Positions 1-14,000 of a DNA stretch of 64,000 bases are shown piece after piece (the first letter of the stretch is position 1; every line of letters starts with the position of its first letter). The notes beneath the pieces were generated by a model. The model saw only the letters and a list, made by a program, of their open reading frames with translations, ran no database searches and was not told where the DNA came from. The position numbers and the translations under genes were made by a program. The DNA is from Owenia fusiformis (lineage: Eukaryota; Annelida; Polychaeta; Sabellida; Oweniidae): NCBI GenBank assembly GCA_903813345.2, contig CAIIXF020000003.1, forward strand, positions 21,840,931-21,904,930, read 5' to 3'.

Positions 1-1279
1 ATGATTTTGCAAGTCACCTAGCTAGTTCCAACCCACACGAATTGAAAAATCTGCATTCTTTGCTTTTAGACAACGTTCACATTGAGTATTGTGCTTTAAA
101 CCAGGGATCAGAACCTACAACCTCATGCGTACAAACCTATATTATCAAAGAGGCCCCCCGAGAAGCCGTTCATGACATCATTGACGTAGAGGCTTTATGT
201 TCTACCCGTAGATTACATTTCAGATTTTATCCATTCAGTAATATCAAATGCCTAAGCATAAAATCTACATTTGTAACATGTCAAAATCTGAATGAGTGAA
301 TTTTTGACCCGTTGCCATTAACATTAACGAAATCAACCAGCCAAAACAATAAACAGATACGTACTCAACAGGCACCCTTGGTTCACACCGCTTAATGCCA
401 AAACTACATATGATCATGATAGTACGATACCATTGAAGTATACAGTATTCATGATCATTACATATGGAGTATCTAGCTACTGTAGTGCAAGCACATGTAT
501 CCATGAATGTATAGGTAGCTACTTGTACAAGATACTTATCATTCCAGAAACATGTCTGAGAAGATTTCTATCACAAATGTTGGCAATGTTGAATATTTTA
601 AATATTTCTCAACAAATAATATTCACCTGGATCTTTTGACGCTTTACCTACCGATTTAAAACGATTTATAAAAAATCAGTTGCATTAACATTTGCAATAC
701 ATAATCAGTAATTTAAAGTACATAACCCTGAGATCCAGAGAATGGCAATCAGATGAAGCTCCCTTTGAAAGGGAAAGTAAAGTATTAGAAAGGGCATTTA
801 CTATACCAAGCTATACTTTTGCAATAAAACTACAAAGGTCTGATTTCCGCTTTCGTGCTACATTAAAAAGAGCAATACTAAAACATTAGCCGGTGAGTGC
901 TATAAACCTGTTAAACTGAGGAAAACATAAACTTTAATGACTTTAACATGTTAATATAGGTGAGGTAAACATAAAGCAAACGCAGTCACTTTTATATACT
1001 GGAGAATAAATGCTTACACTCTTTCAAAAAGCATTTCATTATAAAAATTCATTTGTGATTTTGTCATGTATTTAAATATTTTTCTTTGAGTTTCTGGCTT
1101 TTAACTTATACCATGCAAAACGACCTAGTGAAATAAAACGATTATTAAGCCATTATGTTATTATTTGGGCAAGGCTCTTTTTATTAATCCTTTTCAAAGA
1201 ACAACGTAACAAAGTACAAGAGACTCCATTGAGCATTGAATACCATGAATTAATAACGCTTAAACATTGTATGTTTCAG
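1..1279. other. Upstream sequence of the TPR gene; no supported exon
   Basis: AT-rich sequence with only short open frames and no recognisable domain. It ends in a good splice acceptor (TGTATGTTTCAG, ending at 1279), so it is most likely intron, with the first exon(s) of the downstream TPR gene either hidden here or left of the window. Confidence 0.5.
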
Positions 1280-4200
1280 TTGAAGAGGCGATAGCTAACG
1301 ATATACAACACAGTGACCCAGTTGATGTAGATGACAAAATTCAAAGCAGATTGACAATGGACGACCCTCAGACCGCAATCGATGAGTCTGACGTTCCAGA
1401 GACACCTGAATTATCACGGAAGATAGAATACGAAGGGGATATATCTTCCAGTGAATGTGGATCTATAAGGGTTGTAAACAAATCGCTTCCTCCAAGACGC
1501 CCTCTAAACTACGAATCCGATAGCTCCAGTGATGGAGGGAGTATGAGACTAAAGGGGCCAAAAACTCCTGAAATGACTCGCAAAGTGGAAGAATATTTTG
1601 CAGCCGCTCTTGAGATGCATAATTTAACTGACAGTGAATATGAAACCACCGGTGATGGCGATGAAGCAGTCACTCTAGGCAGAAATGCGATACAGGGGAT
1701 ACTCAATTCACGTAATACTGAGATAGCCTGCAGTGAAATAGATGGATATACAACATTGACTGAGGAAGAAAGAAAACTAATCATGAAGACGATGATTGAA
1801 AAGCTTAAAGCCGATAAGGAAGACGACACGATGGTGAGTGATGACGAACAAAATCATGAGGAAGATATCAGTGCAATGGTTGAAAGTGAGGAAATGACAG
1901 TGAATTTAAATGAAAATGCTGACAACTTGCCTGAATCGGATCAAAATCTTGCCACAACCTCTTCAGATGACCTATCATCAAATCCTTCTAACAATGATGC
2001 AGAAGTTATAAACGAATCAAATAAGGAATCAGCTTGTGAAGTTGAGGAAATCATTATGGATTTATCAGCTCAACAAGTTAATGTTAATGATACTGCTGGA
2101 GGAAACGCAGAGGCGATTATGAACATTTCTGAGAGTTCAGACACTGAGTCGATACCTCAGCCACAACATGACTCTGGTGCCGAACTCTCATCTAACGTAG
2201 AAGAGGAGAATAAAGAAACACTGCCTGTCACTAGTGAGGTCGTTTATGAAGTATCTCAGATTGTGGAAAACACAACTCTAGCTAGTGATATAACTGACAC
2301 TGATGATAAGTTAAATAGTAAGACGGGAACCCGATCTGTAGAGAAAACGAAGGAATCCAGTGAGACTATGGATACTAAAATACATAAAACAGATGATGAA
2401 AGGACATTAAATGGTGCTAGTAACACAGCTGATGAAAATACTCAAAATAAAATCCCCGAAACAGATGCAACAAGTTCAAGTGATGATGAATTCCAAGACA
2501 CTGTTGAAGATATATCCGAAGAATCAAATAATACAAAAACTAGTACCAGTGTGAACAATATTCCATCTGTTAATGATGAAACCACCAACGACATCCAGAC
2601 TAATGCAAGCAATATTGTGAATAGTGATGAAGTATCTGATACAATAGATGAAAACATTAATGATCCAGTTGAAGAGATAGAACAGTTAGCCCGTGACCTA
2701 GACAATAACAATCTTAGTGACGAGGCAAAAGACACAGTATCCGAATCTATACAAGTGAAAAAACAACCTTATTATAGTGTGTCATATGATAATAAACAAG
2801 ATGACACTGACCAAGATCAGTTACCAGAAACAACAGACATTCCTATTGTTGATGGAACGCTAAAAAGTGACGTAGTACAAAACGATGCACCTACCTCTAA
2901 AGCTGAAACTAAAAGAAGCGTGATATTAACTGATCAGTTATCAGAAAGTAGCCAAAAAGAAATGAACAATAATACCAAACGGTATGAGGATTCAGTTCTG
3001 TCTAAACTTGATGCTAAGTCGTTGGAACAATACAAAGAACTGGAAGATAAAGAGGCCAACTGTGTGAAACAGTTGAAGGATATGTTATGTAAAGGTGACA
3101 CTGATTTAAACTATCAGGCGAAGATACTTCAACGAATAGGAGATATACATCTAGAACGGGGCAGCTTGTTAAAATCTCCAGATTCGTTTATCAACACTGC
3201 TGCCCTCTATAACGCTGCATTGGTTCGACACGGAGACGAATACCAAGAGGATAAAATACGAACAGCATTAGAAAACCTAGAGACAATATTCCTTACACAA
3301 TTTGCTCAACGAGATTCAAACCTGTTGGAATTTGACATTGACTTTAGTAGCTTCCATATGAAAATGTTACAGCTTATACGAGAGCATGCCCAAGTAGAAG
3401 TCAGGAGTATTACACAACTATGGGACTCTGAAGTAGATAACGATTTAGAAAGTATAAGACATCGTGAGATCATAATTGCTGAGAAAATCCGAGGTTTGTA
3501 TAGCCAGATTACAAAAGATATGACCCATTTTATCAGACAGCTTATTTTTGAATGTTTCAAAACGCTTGGAAGCGCCCCTTGTAGGTATGCAATACTTGGT
3601 TGTGGTGACATAGCTAGGAATGAAATGACGCCGTTCTCTGACTTTGAGTATGGGATCCTGTTGGAAGAAGACGGTAATATTGAAGAACACCGGGAATTCT
3701 TCAGGAACCTCGCTAGATTGTTCAACATGAAGATGATGAGCCTTGGAGAGACTGTTATACCAGTTCTGGGTATAACCAGTTTGAACCGGTACGACCAGCA
3801 CGATAATGACTGGTTCTATGATACGATCACGCCAAATGGTTTACGAGTCAGTGGCAACATGCCATGGGAGGGAAGAAATCCTCTCGGAATTCGTGGGGCG
3901 TCCGGTAGGCGGAGCTTTGAACTAATCAAAACCCCCCGAGAGCTAGCATTCCTGCAGACTCAGAATAATCTTAGACAGAACTTCGAGACGGCCAAATCTT
4001 TGAGTACAGTGAGTCTGCTGGAAGGTGACGAGGCACTGTTCAGAGAATATGAAACCACCCTTGCAGAATTCTTCACCCAGATGTCAGGAAAAAATATTTC
4101 ATCTGAAGCAGTTGCAAGAGGACAAAAACTACTCTATCACGAGGTCGATCAGTACAACATGAACCTGGAGTCCTCAACGTTCAGAACTACGGGTGATCTA

Positions 4201-6855
4201 TTAGAGGTGAAGAAAGAAATCTACACCTTACCAAGTAATATCTTGAACAGTCTGAAACACATCCACAGGTTGGTTTCCAAGAACCCCTGGGACATCATAG
4301 ATGAGATGTTACAAAAGAGGCTACTGAACGATGAAGGAGCTCACAACCTGAAGCTAGCCACCAGTATCTCGCTATTTTTGAGGCTGAGGACATATGTGCA
4401 CAATGAAGAAAAGCGGGAAGTTGTTGACTACCAGGGTTCAGAGGAAATTGATATTGCGTCAGTGTTGCTAGGGGAACGTCAGGAGATATTGAGGCGGTTC
4501 TACTTCACCATGCAGCCGCTACTCACGACGTTAGCCTACAGCCGTGTCAGTAATGAAATCCCCCAGCTGAGACATGGAATTTTCTACGATGACACCCACT
4601 ATAGCGCGGGGCTGGCCAACAGGAAATTGTTCCATTATGACAAGGCTATTGGTCATCTTGAGAATGGTCTTAGGAACTCTACAGAAGAGGACGCTGAACG
4701 CTACTTCCTGTTTCATTCCTCAGCTGTGACGTATGACCAGGTAGGGAGGCACAGAGAGGCTGTGGTCAACTATGAACACGCTCTTGAGCTGAGACACAAA
4801 ATAGTTGGGAAACCATTAGGGAATCTACAGATTGCTTCAACATTATGTAACCTTGGTTACGCGTTTATCAGATTGAGGAAGGCCCAGCAGGCGATCACGT
4901 GCTTGGAGGAATCCCAGGAGATGATACAACAGATGAAGAGTCATTTCCCAGATGCCAATGAAGCCTGTTTATCGGTGGATGCTCTATCACTCAACAACCT
5001 AGGCCTGGCGTATGAAAGTCTCAGGAACTTCCAACGTTCAATGGAGTATTATGAGGACGCCTGTAGGAAGTACAAGGATGCCTTCTTTTTCAACAGCAAT
5101 CTGGATATTGCTTCGAATCTCGACAATCTGGCTAGAATATATGGGAAGCTTGAATACTACATCGAAAGTATCCCGTTTCTGGAAAAAGCATTGAAGATCA
5201 GAAAGAGAGTATTTGGCTATGATACTGCACGACCAGAGATTGTGGAATCCCTCAACAATCTAGGATGGACATACCAGAATCTCAACAACTTCCCCAAGGC
5301 AATAGCTTACTACATGCAGTCCCTGATCCTCACAAGGCAGATATATGGTACACAGAGTGCAAGTCCAGAACTTGCCCAGACCTTGCATAATCTGGGTAGA
5401 TCCTACCTCAGTATTTCCAACTATGATCGCTCCCTTGTGTTCTTTGAAGAAGCAAGAGATATCTACAAGAAAATCTACGGGAATGATCGGTCCAGTGCAG
5501 AATTCGCTCACCTGCTTGGTAACTTAGGTGCAGCATACATTGGAAAAGGTATGCACAAAAAAGCGATGGAATGCTTTGAGCAAAGCTTAGAGGCGGATCT
5601 GAAGTTCTTCGGAGTTGACACCGCACAGCCGAACATCTCACTGACGTTGAACAACTTGGGCAACCTTTACTTCATCCTCAGCTTCTACGAGAACGCTCTG
5701 AAGTGCTACGAACAGTCGCTGTCGATCATCAGGAACGTCCACAGTATGTCAGAGTGTCGCCCGGCCTCTTACTGTCTCACCCTCTGCCAAGTGGTCTGCG
5801 TTCTCCTCAGCATGGAAAAACACCAACTAGCCAAACAATACGGGGAAGATCTGAAAGAGGAAGCGGCGCATCTGCTCGACCACCAGAAAGCTAACCCTGA
5901 GCTCTGCATGGCTTTATCAAATGTTGGCTACCTGCATGTGTGTATTAACGAGACCAAAGACGCCATCTTGTATTACCAACTAGCACACAAGTTGTATGTG
6001 CAGGTTGATAGCCAGGATCCATCCCAAAAACATGACGATGATATCATGAGCTGTTTAGATTGTTTGGGAGACTGCTTTAGGGTGATTGGGGACACTGGAG
6101 GCGCCATTGAGAAGTATCAGGAGAGCCTAGACATGAAGACAAAACTCTACGGTGATGAACCTAATCCAGAGGTAGCTGCAGTAAATAGCAATATTGGAGA
6201 CCTTCACATGGGAAATCACAACTTTGACAAAGCAAAGGCCTGTTTTGAGGAGACATATAAGGTCTGTAAGAAGCTTTATGAAGGAAAGCCACATCCAGAT
6301 GTAAGTTCCGCCTTGTCCAGTTTAGGGTTTGTTCACATGATGCAAGGGGTCAACGAGTCAGCCCTTGACTACTACCAACAGTCCATAGACATGAGTAAAT
6401 CATACTACGGAGAAAAGAGCGCACATCCCGATATAACATCATGTCTGGATAGCAAGGGGAACGTATACGAGACCCTAGGAGACAACGATAATGCATTAGC
6501 ATGCTATGCAGAATCTCTGGAGCTAAAGCGATATATGTACGCTGGAAGTTACTGTGCAGATCTGGACTCATCTCTGAAGGCACTCGCAAGGGTATGTTGG
6601 GCCATGCAGGATTATGGGAAAGCTTCGGCTTATCAAAATGAAATTGTAAAACTCAAACAAGAATCAGAAATCCACGATAAGACAGAAATCCAAAATGCAA
6701 TTGATGGTCCACACGATACGATCGAGATTGACACCAAGCAAAAACTCGATGATGAATCGCACGCTGTTAATGGCGATACCGATATTGATGATAAAGAGGA
6801 AAAGAATGGTGTAAATGAAAATGGCGAAGATGAACCATCTGAATCACAGTGCTAG
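1280..6855 (+). CDS. Large DUF294-like nucleotidyltransferase / TPR repeat protein, single giant exon (5' partial)
   Basis: One uninterrupted frame of about 1,860 codons ending at TAG 6853-6855. The open frame begins with a TTG inside a splice acceptor, so I start the exon at 1280 (entry phase 1); the first in-frame ATG is at 1357 and would give 1,832 aa. Roughly the first 560 residues are acidic, Ser/Thr-rich and probably disordered, with two similar TPE(L/M)(S/T)RK motifs. Around 3590-3660 lies a nucleotidyltransferase-like block (GCGDIARNEMTPFSDFEYG) resembling the DUF294 / GlnD-type N-terminal domain; the Dh[DE]h metal-binding pattern is kept as D-F-E. From about 4560 to 6640 come more than ten TPR units at about 42-residue spacing, with NNLG, A..YYE.AL and kinesin-light-chain/nephrocystin-3-like features. 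The C-terminus is again acidic. TPR scaffolds bind proteins; the substrate of the putative transferase domain is unknown. An AATAAA lies at 6889. Confidence 0.85.
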
Positions 6856-9065
6856 ATGATTATACACTAGAGAAGTGCAATGTCCTAAAATAAAAATTGT
6901 TCGGAATCAAATATTCCAACGGAAGTGAAAAGCAAGACAGATATATAATATATACAAATATAGTTTTGAAATTAAGAAATATATAATCATAAATTGATAA
7001 CGCTCTGTGGACGATACTTTCAGCCCATTCTGTATGTTGGCCCCGAAACATCAGTTTTCGGATCACCCTACATAAAATTGCAAATCATGATTTATGCCTA
7101 TGATAGAGATCTAATTGAACGTGAAATGTAAGTTACGATAAGTTTAGATCAAATCATAAAATCGTTGCAAACCGCTCATCTATCAATGTTTAAACGTTCA
7201 ACGTGTGTTTAAAATAGAAAAGTTCACCAACATCGAATGTATAATCGGAGTTCCATTAAGGATTATGCATAACAATTTGACAAATATCCAATGTCAGGTT
7301 TTTAAGATTGTAGATAAAATGTATTTATATAATATGTAATATATACTAAGTAGACTAAAGATAATATACTACTAGATGATATGATGGTGTGAGATCCAAA
7401 AAGTGTTCGTTATATAAGGTGCAATACGCGTTCGTTTTTTGGTTGAACGTTATATTCTACGAGGGCTGTACAAAAATGACGAATCATATTCAAAATAAAA
7501 TTGTTGATACCTCGCAGTATACGAGTTGAAATTTCTGAAGGGGTAACTTTGACAACTCTCCTATCACGGGCGTGCCTATATCAAAGATGTCAGTCCTCGC
7601 GATCACTACCATGAAGCCATTACCGTTTTTCGTCAATAAACTATTGTATATAAAAGCGTTGAACACGTGTCGTGTATAAAAAGCGTTGAACTTTGAAAAT
7701 ACAATTATTTTTGGTCCACTTGTGTAAAAGTTACATAAATGAGACAGGTTATCGCCTACATGTTTGAATCACATCATCTGTAAATGGTGCTTAAACCGCA
7801 AAGAAGTGACATAAGTATATCAGTAAATCAAGTTGTAAATATTACCATGTACAGAATCTGAAAAATACACCTGAACAAATTTGATGTTAGTCGATGGAAG
7901 GTGTCCCTTACATAAGACAGGGAAGAACGGTCGTGGTGCCAATCACAATGGTATAGTAGCACGCTTGTCCACTCTGCTATGAGATGTAATGGGGATCAAG
8001 ATGTATGGCATTATTGTATAAGATTACTATAAAATACGCTGACTGCAAAACTTGGCAACTGTTCCACGATTTTCATTATCAGATTATTTCTAGCAGCAAG
8101 CACTCCTAAGGAGACAAGCAAATAGGAAAATAGATGAAAATAATCTCAAATAAGTCCACTCCTCACCCTCTACCATTAAATACAATTGAAAATGAAAGCC
8201 ATATTGGGTGCAAGATGAAATAATAGAGAATGGAATGCACCAAGTCTTGTACCCAAGTTTCTGGGGTGACGGGTGAGCAGAGGGGATTTGGAAATGCAAG
8301 AATTTTGATGTGTGATCATGATGAGATAAATATGTCTGATTGAATATTATTAGCCTCTTCATGCTATACAATAACGAGATGAACGCCATGGTACTGAATA
8401 CAAATATCAAAATATAAAGAAATAGTAAAAATTATATATTATAATCGCAACTCCATTTCTATGTATTTAGCTTTCCTTTAGCATACAAACATTTTACATG
8501 TGTATTATCATCAAAGAATAAGTAAAGTTTGAAAGTATATATACATTATACGTGCGACATAGGTACATTTAATATACCTGTAATCTTAGTAGCCATATCC
8601 ACACGAAGGGCTCGTCACAAAGATAAGCAATAAATCTGGAAATATTCGACATTCCCTCTTTAGGTATGGACGAAGGCATTCTAAATGTCTTCGGCAAAAT
8701 GATCATTGACCTTGTATTTTGTAACTGAATATACCTGATTTTGTATTCCAATGTTCCAAGATAACTCTCTCGGAGTAACGAAGAGATATTGGGTATACTA
8801 AGTACATTTTCTCTCAGTAAATATCTAGTTCTGTCCACCGAATGAGCTAAATAAACGAAGTTATTTTTGGATCGGAGTTACTGCTTATCTTTGATGAGCC
8901 ATTTATTAATATATCCATAGAATGATACAAAACTTGTATATGACTAATTGTATTCAATATTCATATATTTTATACTGGACATGTAACTTTCCATATTTTA
9001 TATCTTTGACTAATTATCACTCAGTACAGAGTGATACACAAATGTATCTACATTTCCTCTGCTGC
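6856..9065. other. Intergenic, no gene seen
   Basis: AT-rich, with only short non-conserved open frames. It contains the 3' UTR of the TPR gene, with a possible AATAAA at 6889-6894. No domain, RNA gene or clear repeat was recognised. Confidence 0.5.
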
Positions 9066-9067
9066 TA

Positions 9068-9522
9068 CAGGGTGTTCAAAAAGTATCGTCACTTAGTGAT
9101 GGGTTGTGTAAGAGAAATGTACAATTCAATTGACATAGGACAATTGTACAGGAAGAAATAATCTGGATTTTCACACAAAATGTAGTATTTTAAATTGTTT
9201 ATCAACTTTGAAATTTTAATTTTACTTCTAGTTCAGGTAAACTTCCCAGAGACTGATATAGCCCATGTTATAAAATCATTTAGTGGAAATGTATTTAACA
9301 GACATGTTTCTTTAATAGGACAGCTTTTAAACGGCATAATTAATACAATCAATAAATAGGTTAGATGAAAATTGGTCCACTACATGTACTTATTATTCAC
9401 TTCTAGGGGTACCTTTTGCATATGTGCAATGTTTTCTGACCCAAGTTAGCCACCTTGTGGTGGAACTAGGAACTACCTACTGGCACTTCCACTGGAGGTT
9501 ATTAGACTTTTTGGACACCATG
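9068..9522. mobile_element. Mariner-type MITE with TA target site
   Basis: The left end CAGGGTGTTCAAAAAGTA follows TA (9066-9067). The right end, read on the other strand, is CATGGTGTCCAAAAAGTC and is followed by TA (9523-9524). The roughly 18-bp imperfect terminal inverted repeats of the GGTGT(T/C)CAAAAAG type with a TA duplication fit a non-autonomous Tc1/mariner derivative of 455 bp. No transposase frame is present. Confidence 0.7.
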
Positions 9523-9524
9523 TA

Positions 9525-10810
9525 GCATGTAACTAAAATTGTTCAATTAGTTGAATGCAAACATTAATAAAAGGTTATCTGTATTCATGTAGTATATATT
9601 TTATCTTAAAGCTTTTGCATAAGTTATATACAATAAAATTATATATTTACATGATCTAGTTTTCAATGTTTTCTTTGACAAGCTTCACAAAAATTGTCCA
9701 TTTGTGCAGAACATATTTTGAGAATATACATGTATCTATATCTTCCTGGTAGGGATTAGATAACGATTGTATCCAAATATATCTCTCAGAGACTCCCAAC
9801 TGCTTCAGCAATCAACACATTTTAATATACAACCAATTTGCTGGGAGTGAGATTTGAAATAAAATTTCAACATCTTTTTACAATTAAAAATAAAAACAAA
9901 TTTCACCCTCCATCATCTAAGCACTTATAACAATGTATCCAATTTTACCATTGTATCCATTAACCCCCCCCCCTGTATTTGAGTCAATGAATGGATTGCA
10001 TTTACAATTTCATTTCATAAATCTTGAGAGGAAAATCAGGAAATTACAATCTAAAATAAATAGCATTTGTTCCTATGCCAATCCTTTATAAACCATGCAA
10101 TATTTACAATATTTCCACAAAGGTATCAACAGTTTTAATTCCTATGTGCACATTTGTTATTCTTAGTGCACATTTCTTTAACTTCAATGCTGCCATCTTT
10201 CAAACAATACGGTATATAAAACTACATTGTGATATATGTTTTCTACAATACTTCATATCACATTCAAGCTGCTTGGGAATTCCAACCAACATCCGACTCA
10301 TCATCATATGTCAATGGAATTCAAATGAGTCATTAAATTAACCATATATTGTCTATATCAATATATCTTGGGATTTTTTCTGTCCATTTGAGAAATTCTG
10401 AATATCCCAACTTGTGTCCTCAGGCCCATTACCAGCTTTTGCCAAGGGGGGTTCATTTTTCAGAAAATTTCCAGGGGGGATCACTTTGACAAATTTGGCC
10501 CAAAATCACATGTAAAGCTAAAAAGTGTGAAAAATTGTATTACCTTTAAGAAATGTTTGGCTAGAGGGGGTCCCCTTGTTGAACCCCCCTGGCTACTGGC
10601 CTGGTCCTGCACTGCATAACATACAGAATACCACTATGTTATCTACACACTCTAGTATTCATTGCACAAACTACTAAATAGTAATGATCACTTTTAGTAG
10701 TTTTTGTCACACAGGCTTGACATTGGACATTTTTACTAATGACGCAATATGCTATTATACCAACATAACCAGCCAAGTGTAAAAATGTCCAATCTCTAGC
10801 CATTGTTTTT
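9525..10810. other. Non-coding 3' flank of the RIPK1-like gene
   Basis: No coding region seen. It includes a C-rich stretch near 9965 and a GGGGG/CCCCC-flanked dispersed repeat at about 10420-10610, whose 'ggctactggcctg' end recurs near 30550. It probably contains the 3' UTR of the minus-strand kinase gene. Confidence 0.4.
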
Positions 10811-11094
10811 TTACTTTTCATTGGGGTCTTTAGGGATTTTGAGAGCAACATCGGCCTTCTGTACTGCATTCAGAGTTTTAGCAAGAAGACCTGCAGTAGC
10901 CTGGCCACTTTTCTTGGATCTCCAATCGCGCAACATCTGATATATCATTTCATACATCGACTGGGAATTGTCGTGTTCAAAATTATCCAATTGTCCGTCA
11001 CTATATCCAAGCTCTCTACCAAGCTTCTTCCAATATTTCCCAGTATGCCTTGCACAGATATCTATGTCGTTATTTGTTATTTTACGCTGTGATT
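10811..11094 (-). CDS. RIPK1-like: Exon 13 of the RIPK1-like gene: death domain and stop
   Basis: The acceptor TTTTCCATTCCAG precedes 11094. The exon encodes a six-helix death-domain signature: GKYWKKLGRELGYS, then QLDNFEHDN, MYEMIYQMLRDW and GLLAKTL. These align position by position with the C-terminal death domain of vertebrate RIPK1 (GK.WK...R.LG, QI/QLD, VYQML..W, LA..L). In RIPK1 this domain recruits FADD, TRADD and TNFR1. The frame ends in TAA at 10813-10811, a few residues beyond the domain, as in RIPK1. Confidence 0.93.
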
Positions 11095-14000
11095 CTGGAA
11101 TGGAAAATGTTCTCTTTTCTCTGAATCTTCCACAAAAGCTGGGTGTTAATTTTTGATTTGTGTATACATGATATCATTGATAATGAGTTAATTAGCCAAA
11201 TTACTAATTCAAATCAACAAATTAAAGTTTATCAAACACTTTGCAGTGGTCTCCCCAGCATTAAAGCAAGTGGGCGCAGCACTCACCTAAGATCATGAAA
11301 ACAGCCTTGCACCCACCTGAAAAATCCATTTGCACCCACTTGAAAATGAGAAAAATCATGAAAAATTGGCATATTTTGACAAATTTTGGCCTGAGTTGTG
11401 AAAATGAGAATTTTGCACCCACTCGAGAAAAAATCCTGAGGAGATCACTGCTTTGTAATATCAAAAAAACTTACTGGTTATCGTTCCCTTTATAACTTTC
11501 GGTGGTTTCCTTCCACCCAAGTTAATATTTGTTCCTTGAATGTTGATGTTCCCACTGTGTATATCAATACCACTAGAATTCAATGCCCCAGACACTGTAC
11601 TCTGAACATCACGCATGATGTCACCAACATTCAGATCAACCACCCCATCAGGATTGCCGACAACCATGAAGTTGTTATTCCCAATCTGAATGTTTCCAGC
11701 TCCACCAGCATTGTAGATACGTGTCTCTGCTCCAGATTCTAGAAAAGTTGATGTTTATTCAACTACTGTACATATGTGCACATGTATATAATAATATGAG
11801 GGTTATTCAATAAACACTGTGAAAATGCATTTTCATGTTCATTAAGGAAAAGAATTAATTTAATTTTTCAATGTTTGAAGATGTGCAAATGTAAAAAGTA
11901 TAACTTGATTCCATTATAAACATTGGATATGTGAACATTTTTATTGAATTACCCTTGTGCATGTACAGTACATGTTCAATATGAACATGATCCTGCAGAA
12001 ACTTATAGTAGCTATTTGTGCATAGGTAAAACTTATTTTTGCCCAAGCTTGCTGATATTCAGAATTTGTGAAATCATAACCAATCAAAATAAAACGTTGA
12101 CAAAATGTTTCGTTCTTTAAATAGCGAGATCAATAGTGCAACAAAAGGTAACAAATCGATTAAAATATAAGTTTTTCTTTCTCACATATTACAAATATTC
12201 ATATTAAAAGTCTAATATTTAAAGTCATACAAGTAGTCATACATACTGTGTTTATGGACAATGTCTGGATTACGCTCCCCACCTGACCTTTGACTCTGAA
12301 ATAACATGATTCACTTATTGAATGATGCAAACCTTACAGAACACTCGTTATAGTCATATTCATGTTATAATAATGTACTCCTGATATATTACTTGTGATG
12401 TGTACATGCAAGTCATGATATTCATACAGTACAATGTTTAACCTTTATCACTTTTCAAAATTTCCTAAAATGATTCCATAGAGCTTAATTTAGTGGATAA
12501 CATTAAATATGAGCTTACATTGATTATATGAGAACCATAAATAGTCCAGTAATTAATATTTTCCTGAAAAGTGGTTATCTCCTCACCTTTTTCTTTGCCT
12601 CTTCCTTCTCTTTGTGAATGCTGTCATCCTCCATATCCTCATCTACATAATCGGGAAGGTCATCCACAGGTGTTCCACGTGTGTGGCGAGGCTCAAGTTT
12701 CACTCCTACACACCGGTACAATATAAACATTAATACATGCAAGGTATTTAACAGTATTAGTATGTCAATGAGACCACATAATTTTGGAAGTGGACAGGTA
12801 TACCATAAAACAGAACAAAATAACATCGCTGCTATGGTCCTGATTCATCATATATTAGATGTTATAGATGAATAGACAACCATTCTGGAGGAAGAATACT
12901 CTAACCAATGGAGTAAATGAAATACAAAGACTTGATAGGGAAACATTACATGATATTTAATGTCATATGATGCATTTTTCAACCCATCACCGAATAAGAA
13001 ACATGAAAGAGATTTTATAGTGAAACCTATTTTACCGAAAGGTCCTAACTCTGGTTCTGGCTGTGTTTCTTGCATACTCTTGTATTTATTGCTGTTATCT
13101 TCTCTCATTTCTACATCTGAAGCAAAACAAATAATACACTGTTCACTTGGAATACAGTTAGGCACATAGCCGGAGGGTTTGAGCGAAAAATTCTTTCAAA
13201 AACCTGGGTTTTTCACCAATCTTTCGGCTAAACTTGTCAAAAGTAAATCCTCTTGGAATTTTATAAAAAGTCAATCCTGGCTACGGTGCCTGATAGTGTA
13301 CACTATACTGTACAGTACATGAATGTATATCCTACACATGAGCTACAGGGTGTACTTCAGAAAAATATAGGGATAGACCAAGCGCTGACAAACTATATAA
13401 CCTCATACAATTAAATGTACAGTTTTGTATTGAACATAAATGCAGCATCTCTCTGGGTTGTTTTCTATTTGCTGGTGTCATACAGGAAACAATTAGCCTA
13501 CTTAAATTAACATGTAACAATTCAAGCTAACATCAGAACAGTAGCTACTATGGTACCCTTGCTCTAACCATGGTAAATCACTGAGTTCACATCATTTAAA
13601 TCTGAATAATGTCATGTATTGCAGCTGTAGTTTATGAAAACCACTAATGTGAATAAACATGATATTAAGTCTTTTCAGAATATTTATACAAGAACACAAA
13701 TGTGTACAATATGTCCCCACCAATGGGTGATCCCGTCAAAAGGTTATCCTGAAAATGAGTAGACAAGACTTTACTGTTACAATTTTCGGGTGGTAAATGC
13801 AAAATGGCCACCTTAAAATTTACCCAGAATGCCAAAAAATTAGTCAGCTCTAGATATTTTCATACTAAGAACCAACCCTGAAAATTTGAAATTGATCCAT
13901 CAAACAGTTAACCAGAAAACGCGGTAAACAAGACTTTACAGACTGACGGAAAAATCCAAAATGGCTGCCTTGACATTTGCCCAGAATGCAAAAAACTTAC

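Noticed and set aside
1267-1279. Start codon at the beginning of the TPR open frame
   Set aside because: The codon is TTG, not ATG, and it lies inside a polypyrimidine-AG splice acceptor, so the coding exon starts at 1280 or translation starts at the ATG at 1357.
1509-5641. Minus-strand and other-frame open frames within the TPR exon
   Set aside because: They are shadows of one long, domain-bearing plus-strand frame.
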